Below, piece by piece: positions 8,954-18,495 of a stretch of 64,000 nucleotides of DNA. This DNA comes from Tropicimonas marinistellae (GTDB lineage Bacteria > Pseudomonadota > Alphaproteobacteria > Rhodobacterales > Rhodobacteraceae). Below the pieces are notes generated by a model. The model was not told the DNA's origin. It worked only from the letters and a program-made list of their open reading frames with translations, and searched no databases. The stretch's first letter is position 1; every line of letters starts with the position of its first letter. The stretch covers positions 40,840-104,839 of the forward strand of contig NZ_LNCI01000014.1 in the NCBI RefSeq assembly GCF_001509585.1, written 5' to 3'. The position numbers and the translations under genes are program-made.

Positions 8954-9583
8954 CCGTAGTGGGCCGCAGAAAATCAAAGGTCTGCCCTTTGCCGAACAGC
9001 ACCGCCCCGTCACGGACGTCGGTCTCGACGGGCGCTCTCCAGTTGCGGTTCGGACATGGCCTCCCTTGGCGACGGTCACACAATGACGCCGTTCGTGCAC
9101 GGGCACCGATCTTGCTTATCGGGCATGCTGGGCGTTGGCGGGCTGCTATTCCGTGGCGTCTCTCCTTGGTTTCGTCCGTCCGCTTGGCTGCCCCTAACCA
9201 AAATCAAGATCGGATTGCGCCGCCGCGCTCAGGGGCGGTTTCGACACGACAGGCCAGAAGGCAACGAACTAGGTGATGAAAGCGCCGCTCCATGCGGCGA
9301 CCGCAAGACCGTGCAGATCGAGCCAAATAGCCTCGCAACCACCAACGTGGATCTCTCGGGAGCAACCGAGCCGCTCAGGTGACTGTGCCCCGGATTGCCG
9401 CTCCGGATGGCCGAGGATTCGCAGTGCGCTCGGGAACCAGCGCATTCCGGATTAAGCCAACCCTGATTTTTGGGGACAGGTCACAACCGCGAACACCCGA
9501 TAGGATTGATCCACATACGTCCCCGGGTTCGAGATACCCAAGGCCCGACAGGCGCGTTCTTCCAACGATGTGAGTGGTTTCTT
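8954..9583. other. Gene-poor region between hydrolase and tRNA-Met
   Basis: This 630-base stretch has no open frame with convincing codon use or a family match. Two things stand out. The phrase GCAGAAAATCAAAGGTCTGC at about 8966-8985 resembles one in the gap near 56246. A short minus-strand frame ends at TAA 9452-9454 and runs up into the tRNA without a start, which may be a relic of an inserted element. Confidence 0.4.
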
Positions 9584-9660
9584 TGGTAGCGGAGGAGGGA
9601 CTTGAACCCCCGACACGCGGATTATGATTCCGCTGCTCTAACCAGCTGAGCTACTCCGCC
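9584..9660 (-). tRNA. tRNA-Met (anticodon CAT), probably the elongator
   Basis: A complete 77-nt cloverleaf with encoded CCA can be folded. The acceptor stem GGCGGAG pairs with CTCCGCT (one G-U at 1-72), and the D-arm is GCTCAGCTGGTTAGAGC. The anticodon stem is GCGGA/TCCGC around loop ATCATAA, and the T-arm contains GGTTCAAGTCC. The paired 1-72 position and lack of three consecutive G-C pairs in the anticodon stem argue against initiator tRNA. A lysidine-modified Ile2 tRNA also has CAT and cannot be fully excluded. Confidence 0.93.
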
Positions 9661-9823
9661 CCGAAAACGTAGGCGGGAGGTAATGGACGGGAAGCGAGGC
9701 GTCAAGCGGATTCGCGAGATGTGCCGCAATGGTGCTCGGGCGTCGGTCGAGGCGGCGCGCCGATGCTTCGGATTGGCTCCACATGGCCGGCGAAAGCGGC
9801 CAGCGTCATGCGATACATGACCG

Positions 9824-10888
9824 TCACGTCGGGTCTTGTTCAGCAACCTTGTCAACGAGTGGAAGCAGCGCATCGGCCGCCCGCGCCATACCGTCCGGGT
9901 CGAGCGTCACGTCCAGCCGTGCAACGGGTGCGCCAGCGTCCTTGCGCGATGCCGCGTATCGGCTGTCGTAGTGGCGCGTCACAAGCTCCAGTGCGAGGGC
10001 CTCAAACGCGCCGGCATCGACCATCGCCTGCCATTCGGCCACACGCGCACGGCCCTGAAGCCGTACAAGTTGCCCGAGAATCTCCTTGAGGTGCCCCCTG
10101 TCCTGAGAAATGTCGGTGTAGGTGCGGGCAAGGTAACGCGCCCGGTCCTCCACGCTCGCCTGCATCCTGATCCGCGGAGCCGCGCGCATCGCCGACCAGA
10201 GGGACGGCGGCACCAGCAGATCGCCGACCTTGCTGCTTTCGGCCTCGACCAGCACGGGGCGTGCGGGGTCGAGTGCTGCAAGCGCCTGCACCAGCCGGCT
10301 CTCGAGCATCTTCTGACTCGGTTGACCGCCCGGACGCGGCCCGAGGACCGATCCCCGGTGATTGGCCAGTCCTTCGAGGTCGAGCACCTGTCCGCCACGC
10401 GACGCCACCATGTGCAGCAATTCGGTCTTCGCCGTTCCAGTGTCTCCGTCGATCAATACCAGACGATGCGCCAGCGCATTGCCATAGAGCGCGGCAACGA
10501 CGGCACGGCGATAGCTCTGGTAGCCGCCCTGCAGCACATCCGCACGCCAACCGATCTGCGCGAGGATTGAGGCAAACGAGTTCGAGCGCTGCCCCCCGCG
10601 CCAGCAATAGACCAGAGGACGCCAGCCGCCGTCTTTCTCTGCCAGCGCCGTCTCGATATGGCGGGCGGCGTTTCGCGCCACCAGGGCCGCGCCAACCTTG
10701 CGCGCCTTGAACGGGCTATCTTGCTTGTAGATCGTCCCGACGAGCGCGCGTTCCTCGTTGTCGAGAACCGGCAGCGATATCGCCCCGGGCACGTGGTCCT
10801 CCGCATACTCGGCCGGGGACCGCACATCGATCAGCGAATCGAACGGGAAATCCAGCGGTTTGGAGAGGTTGGGCAGATCATGGGCCAT
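9824..10888 (-). CDS. mnmH: tRNA 2-selenouridine synthase
   Basis: MnmH (SelU/YbbB) replaces sulfur by selenium in 2-thiouridine at the wobble position of tRNA-Lys/Glu/Gln, using selenophosphate. This 354-aa protein has an N-terminal rhodanese domain (LIDVRSPAEYAEDHVPGA, catalytic Cys in YCWRGGQRS) and a P-loop domain (LIDGDTGTAKTELL). The P-loop has Ala where Walker A usually has Gly before Lys. I chose the ATG at 10888, giving MAHDLPNLSK, because upstream in-frame sequence is not family-like. selD, needed for selenophosphate, is not in the window. It lies 163 bases upstream of the tRNA-Met on the same strand. Confidence 0.92.
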   Translation of the reverse strand: MAHDLPNLSKPLDFPFDSLIDVRSPAEYAEDHVPGAISLPVLDNEERALVGTIYKQDSPFKARKVGAALVARNAARHIETALAEKDGGWRPLVYCWRGGQRSNSFASILAQIGWRADVLQGGYQSYRRAVVAALYGNALAHRLVLIDGDTGTAKTELLHMVASRGGQVLDLEGLANHRGSVLGPRPGGQPSQKMLESRLVQALAALDPARPVLVEAESSKVGDLLVPPSLWSAMRAAPRIRMQASVEDRARYLARTYTDISQDRGHLKEILGQLVRLQGRARVAEWQAMVDAGAFEALALELVTRHYDSRYAASRKDAGAPVARLDVTLDPDGMARAADALLPLVDKVAEQDPT

Positions 10889-11228
10889 GGGAGGCCTGTC
10901 TAGCGCAGCTTTCCCCGGCACGAAAGAAACGTCTGAAGCCATCGGCCAGACACAATCTGCACAGTTTGCGTGCAACGCGAGTTGGCACCGCACAGTCGAA
11001 GCCCTTTGGTTAAAAAAGTTCCATGTTTTCCATGCGATCCCTTTGGGCCGATCGTCGCCGCAAGTCGTACGATGTGATCGTTGACGGTAGTGCGGTTACA
11101 AACACGCGACAAAGGGGTGTGAAGATCACCTGAGGCCGAGCGGCCGAACGCGGCGGGCAGGACAGCTCCCACTCTGCCCGCCGCCCTTTTTTCGTCGTGC
11201 GACCATAAAAGCGAGAGGAGACAATAGG
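10889..11228. other. Divergent intergenic region with orphan terminator
   Basis: This 340-base region separates leftward mnmH from the rightward oxygenase gene. No protein-coding frame is convincing. It contains a strong rightward terminator at 11150-11192 with no gene upstream of it on that strand, so a small RNA or a regulatory leader may be transcribed here. Confidence 0.5.
11150..11192 (+). terminator. Strong intrinsic terminator with no upstream gene
   Basis: A perfect 11-bp stem, GCGGCGGGCAG with CTGCCCGCCGC, encloses a 13-nt loop and is followed by six T residues. It ends 36 bases before the oxygenase start. It could end a small RNA or act as an attenuator in the oxygenase leader. Confidence 0.8.
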
Positions 11229-12125
11229 TTGATTCCGATACTGGACTGGAGTCGCTTTTCCCGGGGAAGCGATCGTGTCGGCTTTGTTCGCGAATTCGGT
11301 GCGGCCTGCCGGGAGTCGGGGTTTTTCCTGCTGTCTGGCCATGGAATCGACCAGCCATTGATCCAGTCGGTATTCGAACAGGCGGACCGTTTTTTCGAAC
11401 TCACCGAAGCCGAGAAACGCACGCTCTCGGTTCCGTCAATCGCTCAGGAACGCGGCTGGTCCAAGATCGGCACCGAATCCCTGGAAGAAGGCAGCGACCG
11501 GCCGGACCGGAAGGAAGCCTTCGGTATCGGGCCGGAGGCCCCTGGCGACACGCCGGCGGTTCGTTGGGGGGCGCCCTACCGCGGCGCGAACCTGTGGCCG
11601 GACATCCCCGGTTTTCGCGAGACGATGCTGCGGTTTTTCTCCGCAGCGCAGGTACTGGCCATGTCGCTGCATCGCGCGGTTGCGGCCGACCTCGATCTGC
11701 CCGAGGGATGGTACGACAACCGCGTGAAAGATCCCGACGCCCGCTTGCGGCTCCTGCACTACCCGCCGGCCAGCGGCGCGCGGGGGGAGATGGGAGCAGG
11801 AACCCACACCGACCCCGGTGTGCTCACCTTGCTCCTGACAGACGGCGAACCGGGCCTCCAGGTGCGCCCGACGCCCGATGGTCCGTGGATCGACGTGCCA
11901 CACAATCCGGGAAGCTTCGTCGTCAATGTCGGGGACAGTTTGATGGAGTGGTCAGGCGGACGATATATCTCCAGCCCTCACCGGGTCGTCCCGCCGCAAC
12001 ATGTCCGCCGCTCGGTGGCTTTCTTCCTGCGGCCCGAACCGACCCGCTCGCGCGGCTCTGCCGTCGAGACCCGCTCCGGACAGGCCTGGGCAGACAGCGC
12101 CCTGCAAAGCTACGCCCGCGCCTGA
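11229..12125 (+). CDS. 2-oxoglutarate/Fe(II) oxygenase of the isopenicillin N synthase family
   Basis: This is a 298-aa non-heme iron oxygenase. The N-terminal DIOX_N part starts IPILDWSRF and contains GFFLLSGHGI. The catalytic jelly-roll supplies the iron ligands His193 and Asp195 (GTHTDPG) and His251 (SSPHRVV), with Arg261-x-Ser-type 2OG binding in RRSVAFFLRP. The start is a TTG at 11229, supported by a GAGAGGAG site 8 bases upstream and by the conserved IPILDW beginning. Substrates in this family range widely, so none is assigned. It is convergent with the ABC permease gene and sits just behind an orphan terminator. Confidence 0.9.
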   Translation: MIPILDWSRFSRGSDRVGFVREFGAACRESGFFLLSGHGIDQPLIQSVFEQADRFFELTEAEKRTLSVPSIAQERGWSKIGTESLEEGSDRPDRKEAFGIGPEAPGDTPAVRWGAPYRGANLWPDIPGFRETMLRFFSAAQVLAMSLHRAVAADLDLPEGWYDNRVKDPDARLRLLHYPPASGARGEMGAGTHTDPGVLTLLLTDGEPGLQVRPTPDGPWIDVPHNPGSFVVNVGDSLMEWSGGRYISSPHRVVPPQHVRRSVAFFLRPEPTRSRGSAVETRSGQAWADSALQSYARA

Positions 12126-12157
12126 GGTCATCGGGCGCCGGGAGCAACCGCGCCGCG

Positions 12158-14692
12158 TCACTCCCGAGCCCGCAATACCTGCGCCGGGCGCGCGGATAGC
12201 GGGCGCCAGGCAAAGGCCAGACCGGCAAACAGAGTGGCAAGGATACCGCCGATCACGATGAGCAAAGCGGAGACGGGTTCGAAGGCGAAATCCGTCTCCA
12301 TGACAAACGTCGTCACCGCCCATCCCGCAAGCCCGCCGCACAGGATGGCGACGGTTCCGGCGGCTGCGCCGAGCAGCGCAGAGCGGATGGCGAAATACCC
12401 CAGCACCTGCGCGCGCACGGCTCCCACCGTCTTCAGGACGGCCGCCTCGAACACGCGCATCCGCTCACCGGCTGCCGCCGCACCGATCAGTACCGTCACA
12501 CCGGTCACAAGCGTCGCGGCCGCGCCATAGGTGATCGCCGCCGCGATGCCTGCCAGCACTTCGGACACCCGGTCGATCGCGTCCCGAACCCGGATCGCGG
12601 TGATGTTCGGATAGGCATGGGCCAGATCCCTCAGGATCGCCGCCTCAGCCTCCGGGTCGGCGTAGATCGTGGCGATGTGGCTGTGTGGTGCCCCAGCAAG
12701 GGCGGCGGGATTCATCGACAGGATGAACCCGATTCCAGCGGTTGAAAAATCCACTTCCCGGAAACTGGTGATTTCGGCGCTGATGTCGCGACCGAGGATA
12801 TTGACCGTGATCTCGTCGCCGAGTTTCAGCCCCATCTCCGCGGCCTCTTCCGCCGCAAAGCTCACCTGCGGGTCCCCCGAATAGTCATCCGGCCACCATT
12901 CCCCGTTGGTCACGGTCGTCTGTTCGGTCGGCCGCGCGGAATAGGTGACGCCTCGGTCGCCGTTCAGCACCCAATGGTCGCCCACGGCCTCGCGGGCGGG
13001 CGCGCCGTTGATCCGCGTGATGATCCCACGCAGCATGGGCGCGGTTTCCACCCGGCTTACGCCGGCGTCGCCCTCGACGCGCTCCAGGAAACCGTCGAGT
13101 TGGTCGGGCTGGATGTCGACGACGAAATAGGAGGGGGCGACCTCGGGCAGGTCGCGTGCGATGGCGCCGCGCAGATTCGCGTCGATCTGCCCCACAGCGG
13201 CCAGCACCGTCAGCCCGAGCCCCAGCGAGAGTACGACCGACGTTGCTTCGCCGCCCGGGCCGCCGACGGCACCGAGCGCGAGGCGCAGCGCGGTACGGCC
13301 GCGAATGGCCGGCGCACGTGCCAGGCGGTGCGCCAACCGCCGAATGCCCTGTGCCGCAAGCACCAGCAGCACGAGCGACCCGATGACCCCCGCCGCCGCG
13401 TAGAGCGCTAGGCGCGGCACTCCGGAAAACCAGGCGGCACAGGCGACAAGACCCGCGGCGAGCAAGCCGGTCACGGCAAGATACACCGGTCGCGGTGCGC
13501 GCCACTTGCCTGAGACCACGTCGCGGAAAAGGGACGCCGCCCGGACCTCCTCGGTGCGCGCAAGCGGCCAAAGCGTGAAGAGCAGCGCGGTCAGCGCACC
13601 GTAAAGCGCGGCCTCCGCGAGCGGCGCGGCATAGAGGTCAAACTCGGCCGGAACGGGCAGCTGCGCCTCTATCACCGGCGCAAGCAGCAATGGCACGGCA
13701 CCGCCAAGCGCCAGACCCAACGCGATTCCGGCAAGCGACAGAACGCCGATCTGCATCAGATAGGCGGCAAAAATCGTGCGGGCATCCGCGCCGAGCGTCT
13801 TCAGGACGGCAATCACCTCGCGCTTGCCGTCCAGATAGGCACGCACCGCCGCCGAGACCCCCACGCCACCGACCGCGAGCCCTGCAAGCCCGACGAGCAC
13901 CAGGAACGCTCCGAGCCGATCCACGAATGCCGCGACGCCCGGCGCGCCGTTGCGGCTATCGCGCCACCGCATGCCGGAATCGCGAAAGAGGCCGCGCGCC
14001 TCCGTCTTCATCGCGACAAGATCCGTACCCTCCGGGAACTCCAGGCGATAATGCGTCTCGAAAAGTGTGCCGGGCGCCAGCAGCGAGGAATTGGCCAATG
14101 CCTCGGTCCGAACGAGCGTGCGCGGGCCCAGTCCGAAGCCGTCACCGGCATCGTCGGGCTCACGCTCAAGTATGGCCGCGAGGCGAAACACCTGCGTGCC
14201 AAGGCGAAAGGTGTCGCCTGTATCAAGCCCAAGGCGCTCCGCGAGAACGCGTTCCATCAACGCGCCGGGGAGACCGTCCTGCTCGGCAAGGGCGGTGGCC
14301 AGCGGCATCGGCGGATCCAGCCCAACCTCGCCGTAGATCGGCCACATGCCGTCCACGCCCTTGACCTGCGTGAGCGCACGTTCTTCGGTCTCTCCCTCGC
14401 CGACCACCGCCATGGAGCGGAAATCCACGATCTCGGAGATCGTGCTGGCGTTGGCCTCCATCCATGCCCGTTCCGCCGGTTCGGCGTAGCGGTAGGTGAA
14501 GGACATCTCCGCGTCACCGCCCAGAAGGACCGCGCCCTCCCGTGCGAGCCCCGCTTCGATGCCCGATCGTACCGAGCCGACCGCGGCGATAGCCGCCACG
14601 CCCAGCGCGAGGCAGGCGAGAAACACGCGGAACCCTCGCAGGCCGCCCCGCAGCTCACGCCGCGCGATCCTGGACGCGACCCGCAGGCTCAT
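12158..14692 (-). CDS. ABC transporter permease of the FtsX/YbbP family
   Basis: This large inner-membrane protein (about 844 aa) has an N-terminal transmembrane helix, a long periplasmic domain, and two FtsX-type membrane blocks (around residues 255-360 and 715-840). The C-terminus reads FAGLAFAWRPLSARPAQVLR, typical of the family. I chose the start at 14692 ([14 protein letters not shown]), which overlaps the stop of the partner ATPase gene by 4 bases. With that ATPase it resembles E. coli YbbA-YbbP, also encoded divergently from tesA. The role is probably lipid/lipoprotein-related or mechanotransmission, but the substrate is unknown. Confidence 0.9.
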   Translation of the reverse strand: MSLRVASRIARRELRGGLRGFRVFLACLALGVAAIAAVGSVRSGIEAGLAREGAVLLGGDAEMSFTYRYAEPAERAWMEANASTISEIVDFRSMAVVGEGETEERALTQVKGVDGMWPIYGEVGLDPPMPLATALAEQDGLPGALMERVLAERLGLDTGDTFRLGTQVFRLAAILEREPDDAGDGFGLGPRTLVRTEALANSSLLAPGTLFETHYRLEFPEGTDLVAMKTEARGLFRDSGMRWRDSRNGAPGVAAFVDRLGAFLVLVGLAGLAVGGVGVSAAVRAYLDGKREVIAVLKTLGADARTIFAAYLMQIGVLSLAGIALGLALGGAVPLLLAPVIEAQLPVPAEFDLYAAPLAEAALYGALTALLFTLWPLARTEEVRAASLFRDVVSGKWRAPRPVYLAVTGLLAAGLVACAAWFSGVPRLALYAAAGVIGSLVLLVLAAQGIRRLAHRLARAPAIRGRTALRLALGAVGGPGGEATSVVLSLGLGLTVLAAVGQIDANLRGAIARDLPEVAPSYFVVDIQPDQLDGFLERVEGDAGVSRVETAPMLRGIITRINGAPAREAVGDHWVLNGDRGVTYSARPTEQTTVTNGEWWPDDYSGDPQVSFAAEEAAEMGLKLGDEITVNILGRDISAEITSFREVDFSTAGIGFILSMNPAALAGAPHSHIATIYADPEAEAAILRDLAHAYPNITAIRVRDAIDRVSEVLAGIAAAITYGAAATLVTGVTVLIGAAAAGERMRVFEAAVLKTVGAVRAQVLGYFAIRSALLGAAAGTVAILCGGLAGWAVTTFVMETDFAFEPVSALLIVIGGILATLFAGLAFAWRPLSARPAQVLRARE

Positions 14693-15378
14693 TCCGCCGC
14701 CCTTGCCGCGCTGTCGAGCCTGCCGTCGCTGAGCCGGAGAACCCGGTCGCAACGTGCGGCGAGATCCGGCGCATGAGTCACGAGTATCAACGTCGCCCCA
14801 TGGCGATCCCGCAGACCGAAGAGCAGATCCACGATGGCGTCGCCGGTGTTACCGTCCAGGTTGCCTGTCGGCTCGTCGGCCAGCAGAAGTCGCGGCCGCG
14901 GCGCTGCCGCGCGCGCCAGCGCCACGCGCTGCTGCTCGCCGCCCGAAAGCTGGGCAGGGTAGTGATCCATCCGGTCTGCCAACCCAACCGCCCGCAATTC
15001 CTGCGCTGCCCGGTCGAATGCGTCGCCCGCGCCCGCCAGCTCCAGCGGGGTTGCGACGTTTTCCAGCGCCGTCATTGTCGGAATCAGATGGAAGCTCTGG
15101 AAGACAACGCCCATATGATGGCGGCGAAACCGGGCCAGCGCGTCTTCGCCCATCGCCGACAGGTCGTGGCCATCCGCCACGATACTGCCGGAGGTGGCGC
15201 GCTCAAGCCCGCCCATGAGCATGAGGAGAGACGACTTGCCAGACCCGCTCGGCCCGACCAGCCCCAAAGTCTCGCCCTCCGCGACATCCAGCGAGATACC
15301 ATGCAGGATCTCGACCCGGCCCGCATTGCCGTCGAGCGACAGGGTGACGTCCGCAAGGGACAAGATGGGCTCGGGCAT
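14689..15378 (-). CDS. ABC transporter ATP-binding protein (YbbA/LolD-like)
   Basis: This 229-aa ATPase has Walker [17 protein letters not shown], signature [14 protein letters not shown] and Walker [17 protein letters not shown] followed by [10 protein letters not shown]. This is the MacB/LolD/FtsE-like subfamily that partners with FtsX-type permeases. I chose the ATG at 15378 ([11 protein letters not shown]); the longer frame upstream is antisense to tesA and not family-like. Its stop overlaps the permease start, so the pair is translationally coupled. Confidence 0.93.
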   Translation of the reverse strand: MPEPILSLADVTLSLDGNAGRVEILHGISLDVAEGETLGLVGPSGSGKSSLLMLMGGLERATSGSIVADGHDLSAMGEDALARFRRHHMGVVFQSFHLIPTMTALENVATPLELAGAGDAFDRAAQELRAVGLADRMDHYPAQLSGGEQQRVALARAAAPRPRLLLADEPTGNLDGNTGDAIVDLLFGLRDRHGATLILVTHAPDLAARCDRVLRLSDGRLDSAARAAE

Positions 15379-15430
15379 CGGGCGGGCCTCCAGATCGTTC
15401 CACCGGCTTGCATATGGGGCGGCGCGCGCG

Positions 15431-16084
15431 TTGAACAAGGTATGCATCGCTGCCGTACTCACCCTGTTACTGCCTCTCGCCACCCATGCGGAGACATTTT
15501 CCATCGCCGCGCTCGGCGACAGCCTGACCCAGGGGTACGGCCTGCCGCAGGAACAGGGATTCGTTCCGCAACTCGAAGGCTGGCTTCGTGAACAGGGGCA
15601 CGACGTCCGCGTGATCAACGCCGGGGTTTCCGGCGACACCACGGCCGGCGGCCTCTCCCGTGTCGGCTGGACACTCACGCCAGAGGTGCGCGGCATGATC
15701 GTGGCACTGGGCGGCAACGACCTGCTACGCGGCATTGACCCGGCCAATAGCCGGGCCAACCTGCGCGGCATTCTGGAAGCGGCGCGGGAAGCGGATGTAC
15801 AGGTTTTGCTTGTCGGGCTCCAGGCACCGGGCAACTACGGCCCCGACTTCAAGGCGGACTTCGACTCCATGTACCCGGAGCTCGCGGATGAATTCGGCAC
15901 GCACTACGTACCCAGTTTCCTGGCTGGCCTGACCGACGGCATCGCGGAGTCCGAGGCAATGGGCCGCTTCATGCAACCCGACGGGCTACATCCGAATGCC
16001 GATGGCGTCGCCCGGATCGTCGCGACCCTCGGCCCGGAGGTCGAAACCCTGATCGACCGGATCGAAGCGGCCTCCCAGGACTGA
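15431..16084 (+). CDS. tesA: Periplasmic SGNH esterase / thioesterase I-lysophospholipase L1-like
   Basis: This is a 217-aa GDSL/SGNH hydrolase. Catalytic Ser is in ALGDSLTQGYG, the Gly block is in NAGVSGDTTAGG, the Asn block is ALGGNDLLRG, and Asp/His are in PDGLHPNADG. E. coli TesA (208 aa) hydrolyses acyl-CoA, lysophospholipids and esters in the periplasm. A TTG start at 15431 gives a good 20-residue signal peptide ending THA; no ATG fits better, so the start is moderately certain. It is divergent from the YbbA-like gene, the same arrangement as in E. coli. Confidence 0.88.
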   Translation: MNKVCIAAVLTLLLPLATHAETFSIAALGDSLTQGYGLPQEQGFVPQLEGWLREQGHDVRVINAGVSGDTTAGGLSRVGWTLTPEVRGMIVALGGNDLLRGIDPANSRANLRGILEAAREADVQVLLVGLQAPGNYGPDFKADFDSMYPELADEFGTHYVPSFLAGLTDGIAESEAMGRFMQPDGLHPNADGVARIVATLGPEVETLIDRIEAASQD

Positions 16085-16099
16085 GCGAGGAAAACACGC

Positions 16100-17512
16100 A
16101 TGACCCTGATCGACACCCTTCGATCCGCTCTCGGGGCGTCGCATGTGCTGACCGGAGACGACACCGCCCGGTATGCCTCCGACTGGACGAACGTCTACCA
16201 GGCGGCGCCGCTCGCCGTCGTGCGCCCGGCAAACACCGAAGAGGTCGCCACAGCCGTCCGCATTGCCGCCAAGGCCGGGGTGGCGGTTGTCCCGGTTGGC
16301 GGCAACACCGGGCTCTGCGGCGGCGCCCATGCGCCGGGCGCACTGATGATCTCGCTCGAACGGATGAACCGGGTTCGGGAGATCCGGCCGGATGCGCGCA
16401 TTGCGGTGGTCGAGGCCGGGGTGGTACTCGACGCATTGCACGCGGCCGCACGCGCCCATGACCTGATCTTCCCGCTTTCCTTCGGCGCCCGCGGATCGGC
16501 AATGATCGGTGGCTGCCTGTCGACGAATGCCGGAGGGGTCAACGTCGTGCGCTATGGCTCCACCCGACACCTCTGCCTGGGGCTGGAGGTCGTGCTTGCC
16601 TCCGGCGAGGTGCTGGACCTGATGACCGCCCTGAGGAAAGACAATTCGGGCTACGACCTGAAGGATCTGTTCATCGGCGCCGAAGGCACGCTTGGCATCA
16701 TCACGGCCGCCACACTGCAACTCGCCCCCGCGCCTTCGGCCTATGCCTCCGCGATGGTCGCCCTGCCAACACTTGGCGACGCGCTGTCGCTGCTCAATCG
16801 CCTGCAATCGGCAACCGGAGGAGCGGTCGAGGCCTTCGAATACATCCCCGGTGCGACCGTTGAGGCGCTGGTCGCCCATTTCGACGGGATGCGCCCGCCG
16901 TTCCAGCGGACCTACGACGTGAATATCCTTGTCGAGGTCGGGGCGACGGCGCCATGCGATGCGACACCTCTGGCGGACGGCACGCTGCCAATCGTGACCT
17001 ATCTGGAAGAGGTGCTCGGCCAGATGCTCGAAAATGGCACCGTCATTGACGCGGTCGTCGCCCGGAACGAGGCGCAGCGGGTCGAAATGTGGGCACGACG
17101 CGAGGGCATGGCCGAGGTCGCGCTCGCCCACCGGCCGTTCGTGAACACGGATATCTCGGTGCCCCTCGATCGGGTGCAGGCTTTCCTGGATTCGATGGCA
17201 CCGCGCTTGGCGGAAGTCGATCCCGGTGCGCGGACGCTGGTCGTCGCGCATCTTGGCGACGGGAACGTCCACTACACCGTTCAGGCATCCCGAGACGAGG
17301 CCGGCTTGCTCGATGCCATCCTTGAGGCGGTGGAGGACCGGGCATTGGCGCTCGGCGGCAGTTTTTCCGCCGAACACGGTATCGGGATATCCAAGCTCGC
17401 ATCGATGCGGCGGCGGAAAAATCCGGTCGCGCTTTCCGTGATGCGCGAGATCAAGACCGCGCTGGATCCGCAGGGTGTCATGAATCCCGGCAAGGTTTTG
17501 CCCGACGCCTGA
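16100..17512 (+). CDS. FAD-linked D-2-hydroxyacid (lactate/2-hydroxyglutarate) dehydrogenase
   Basis: This 470-aa flavoprotein has an N-terminal FAD_binding_4 domain (VPVGGNTGLCGGAHAPG, then GCLSTNAGGVNVVRYGSTRH) and a C-terminal FAD-oxidase_C domain. The latter contains the metal-site-like HLGDGNVHY and GSFSAEHGIGISK. Length and motifs fit the D-lactate dehydrogenase / D-2-hydroxyglutarate dehydrogenase group, which oxidises D-2-hydroxyacids to 2-oxoacids and passes electrons to a carrier. The exact substrate is open. It lies 15 bases after tesA with a GCGAGGAAA ribosome-binding site. Confidence 0.88.
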   Translation: MTLIDTLRSALGASHVLTGDDTARYASDWTNVYQAAPLAVVRPANTEEVATAVRIAAKAGVAVVPVGGNTGLCGGAHAPGALMISLERMNRVREIRPDARIAVVEAGVVLDALHAAARAHDLIFPLSFGARGSAMIGGCLSTNAGGVNVVRYGSTRHLCLGLEVVLASGEVLDLMTALRKDNSGYDLKDLFIGAEGTLGIITAATLQLAPAPSAYASAMVALPTLGDALSLLNRLQSATGGAVEAFEYIPGATVEALVAHFDGMRPPFQRTYDVNILVEVGATAPCDATPLADGTLPIVTYLEEVLGQMLENGTVIDAVVARNEAQRVEMWARREGMAEVALAHRPFVNTDISVPLDRVQAFLDSMAPRLAEVDPGARTLVVAHLGDGNVHYTVQASRDEAGLLDAILEAVEDRALALGGSFSAEHGIGISKLASMRRRKNPVALSVMREIKTALDPQGVMNPGKVLPDA

Positions 17513-17557
17513 CGCCAGCGGCTTTCGTCCGGCTCCGGAATTTGGCATAGCGGCACC

Positions 17558-18403
17558 ATGTTCGACGACCTGGACGATATCCACCCGCTGTTTCACGGCG
17601 CCCCCTCCACGACGGAGTTCAAGAAGCTCCGGAAACGCATCGTGCGCAATGTGCGCGAGGCGGTGGAGCAATATGGCATGATCGAACGCGATGCACGCTG
17701 GCTGGTTTGCCTTTCCGGCGGGAAGGACAGCTACACGCTGCTTGCGGCCCTCTACGAGTTGAAGTGGCGCGGGCTCCTGCCGGTGGATCTGCTGGCCTGC
17801 AACCTCGACCAGGGACAACCGGGGTTTCCGGCGACTGTCCTGCCGGAGTTTCTGGAGCGGATGGGCGTCCCGCACAGAATCGAGTACCAGGACACCTATT
17901 CCATTGTCATGGACAAGGTTCCCCAGGGGCGCACCTATTGCGCGCTCTGTTCGCGGCTGCGGCGGGGCAACCTCTACCGGATCGCGCGGGAGGAAGGGTG
18001 CTCGGCGGTGGTGCTCGGCCATCACCGTGACGACATCCTGGAAACCTTCTTCATGAACCTGTTCCACGGCAGCAGGCTGGCCACCATGCCGCCGAAACTG
18101 GTCAACGAGGAAGGCGACCTCTTTGTCTACCGTCCGCTCGCCCACGTCGCCGAGGCAGATTGCGCGCGCTTCGCAACCGCGATGAACTACCCGATCATCC
18201 CCTGCGACCTCTGCGGCAGCCAGGACGGCTTGCAACGACAGCAGGTCAAGGCGCTTATCGACGGTTGGGAGGCCAATCATCCCGGGCGGCGCCAGAAGAT
18301 GTTCCGCGCGCTGATGAACGCACGGCCATCGCACCTTCTTGACCCTGCGCTCTTCGATTTCGCCGGTCTGGCGCGCGGGAACGGAAGAAATCCCGAAAAT
18401 TGA
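17558..18403 (+). CDS. ttcA: tRNA 2-thiocytidine biosynthesis protein TtcA
   Basis: TtcA makes 2-thiocytidine at position 32 of certain tRNAs with an Fe-S cluster and ATP. This 281-aa protein has the PP-loop SGGKDSYTL (about residue 51) and the cluster cysteines in [11 protein letters not shown] and CDLCGSQ. The motif [14 protein letters not shown] is also typical of the TtcA group. Length is near the E. coli protein (311 aa). It follows the dehydrogenase by 45 bases and may share its transcript. Confidence 0.94.
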   Translation: MFDDLDDIHPLFHGAPSTTEFKKLRKRIVRNVREAVEQYGMIERDARWLVCLSGGKDSYTLLAALYELKWRGLLPVDLLACNLDQGQPGFPATVLPEFLERMGVPHRIEYQDTYSIVMDKVPQGRTYCALCSRLRRGNLYRIAREEGCSAVVLGHHRDDILETFFMNLFHGSRLATMPPKLVNEEGDLFVYRPLAHVAEADCARFATAMNYPIIPCDLCGSQDGLQRQQVKALIDGWEANHPGRRQKMFRALMNARPSHLLDPALFDFAGLARGNGRNPEN

Positions 18404-18495
18404 AGGAATAATGCGGGGGCGCGTTAAGAGACTGCTGAGCCCCCTCTCCTAGCATTCCTCCGAGTGGCCTTTCGCCCAACCGAGGAACTGGATCC

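Noticed and set aside
9584..9660. Initiator tRNA-fMet or tRNA-Ile2
   Set aside because: The 1-72 position is paired and the anticodon stem lacks the three G-C pairs of an initiator; Ile2 is possible but the overall sequence looks more like elongator Met.
15986..18334. Very long minus-strand open frame (782 codons)
   Set aside because: It is antisense to the D-2-hydroxyacid dehydrogenase and ttcA genes, which have full family motifs; its translation is His/Arg/Asp-rich without any domain.
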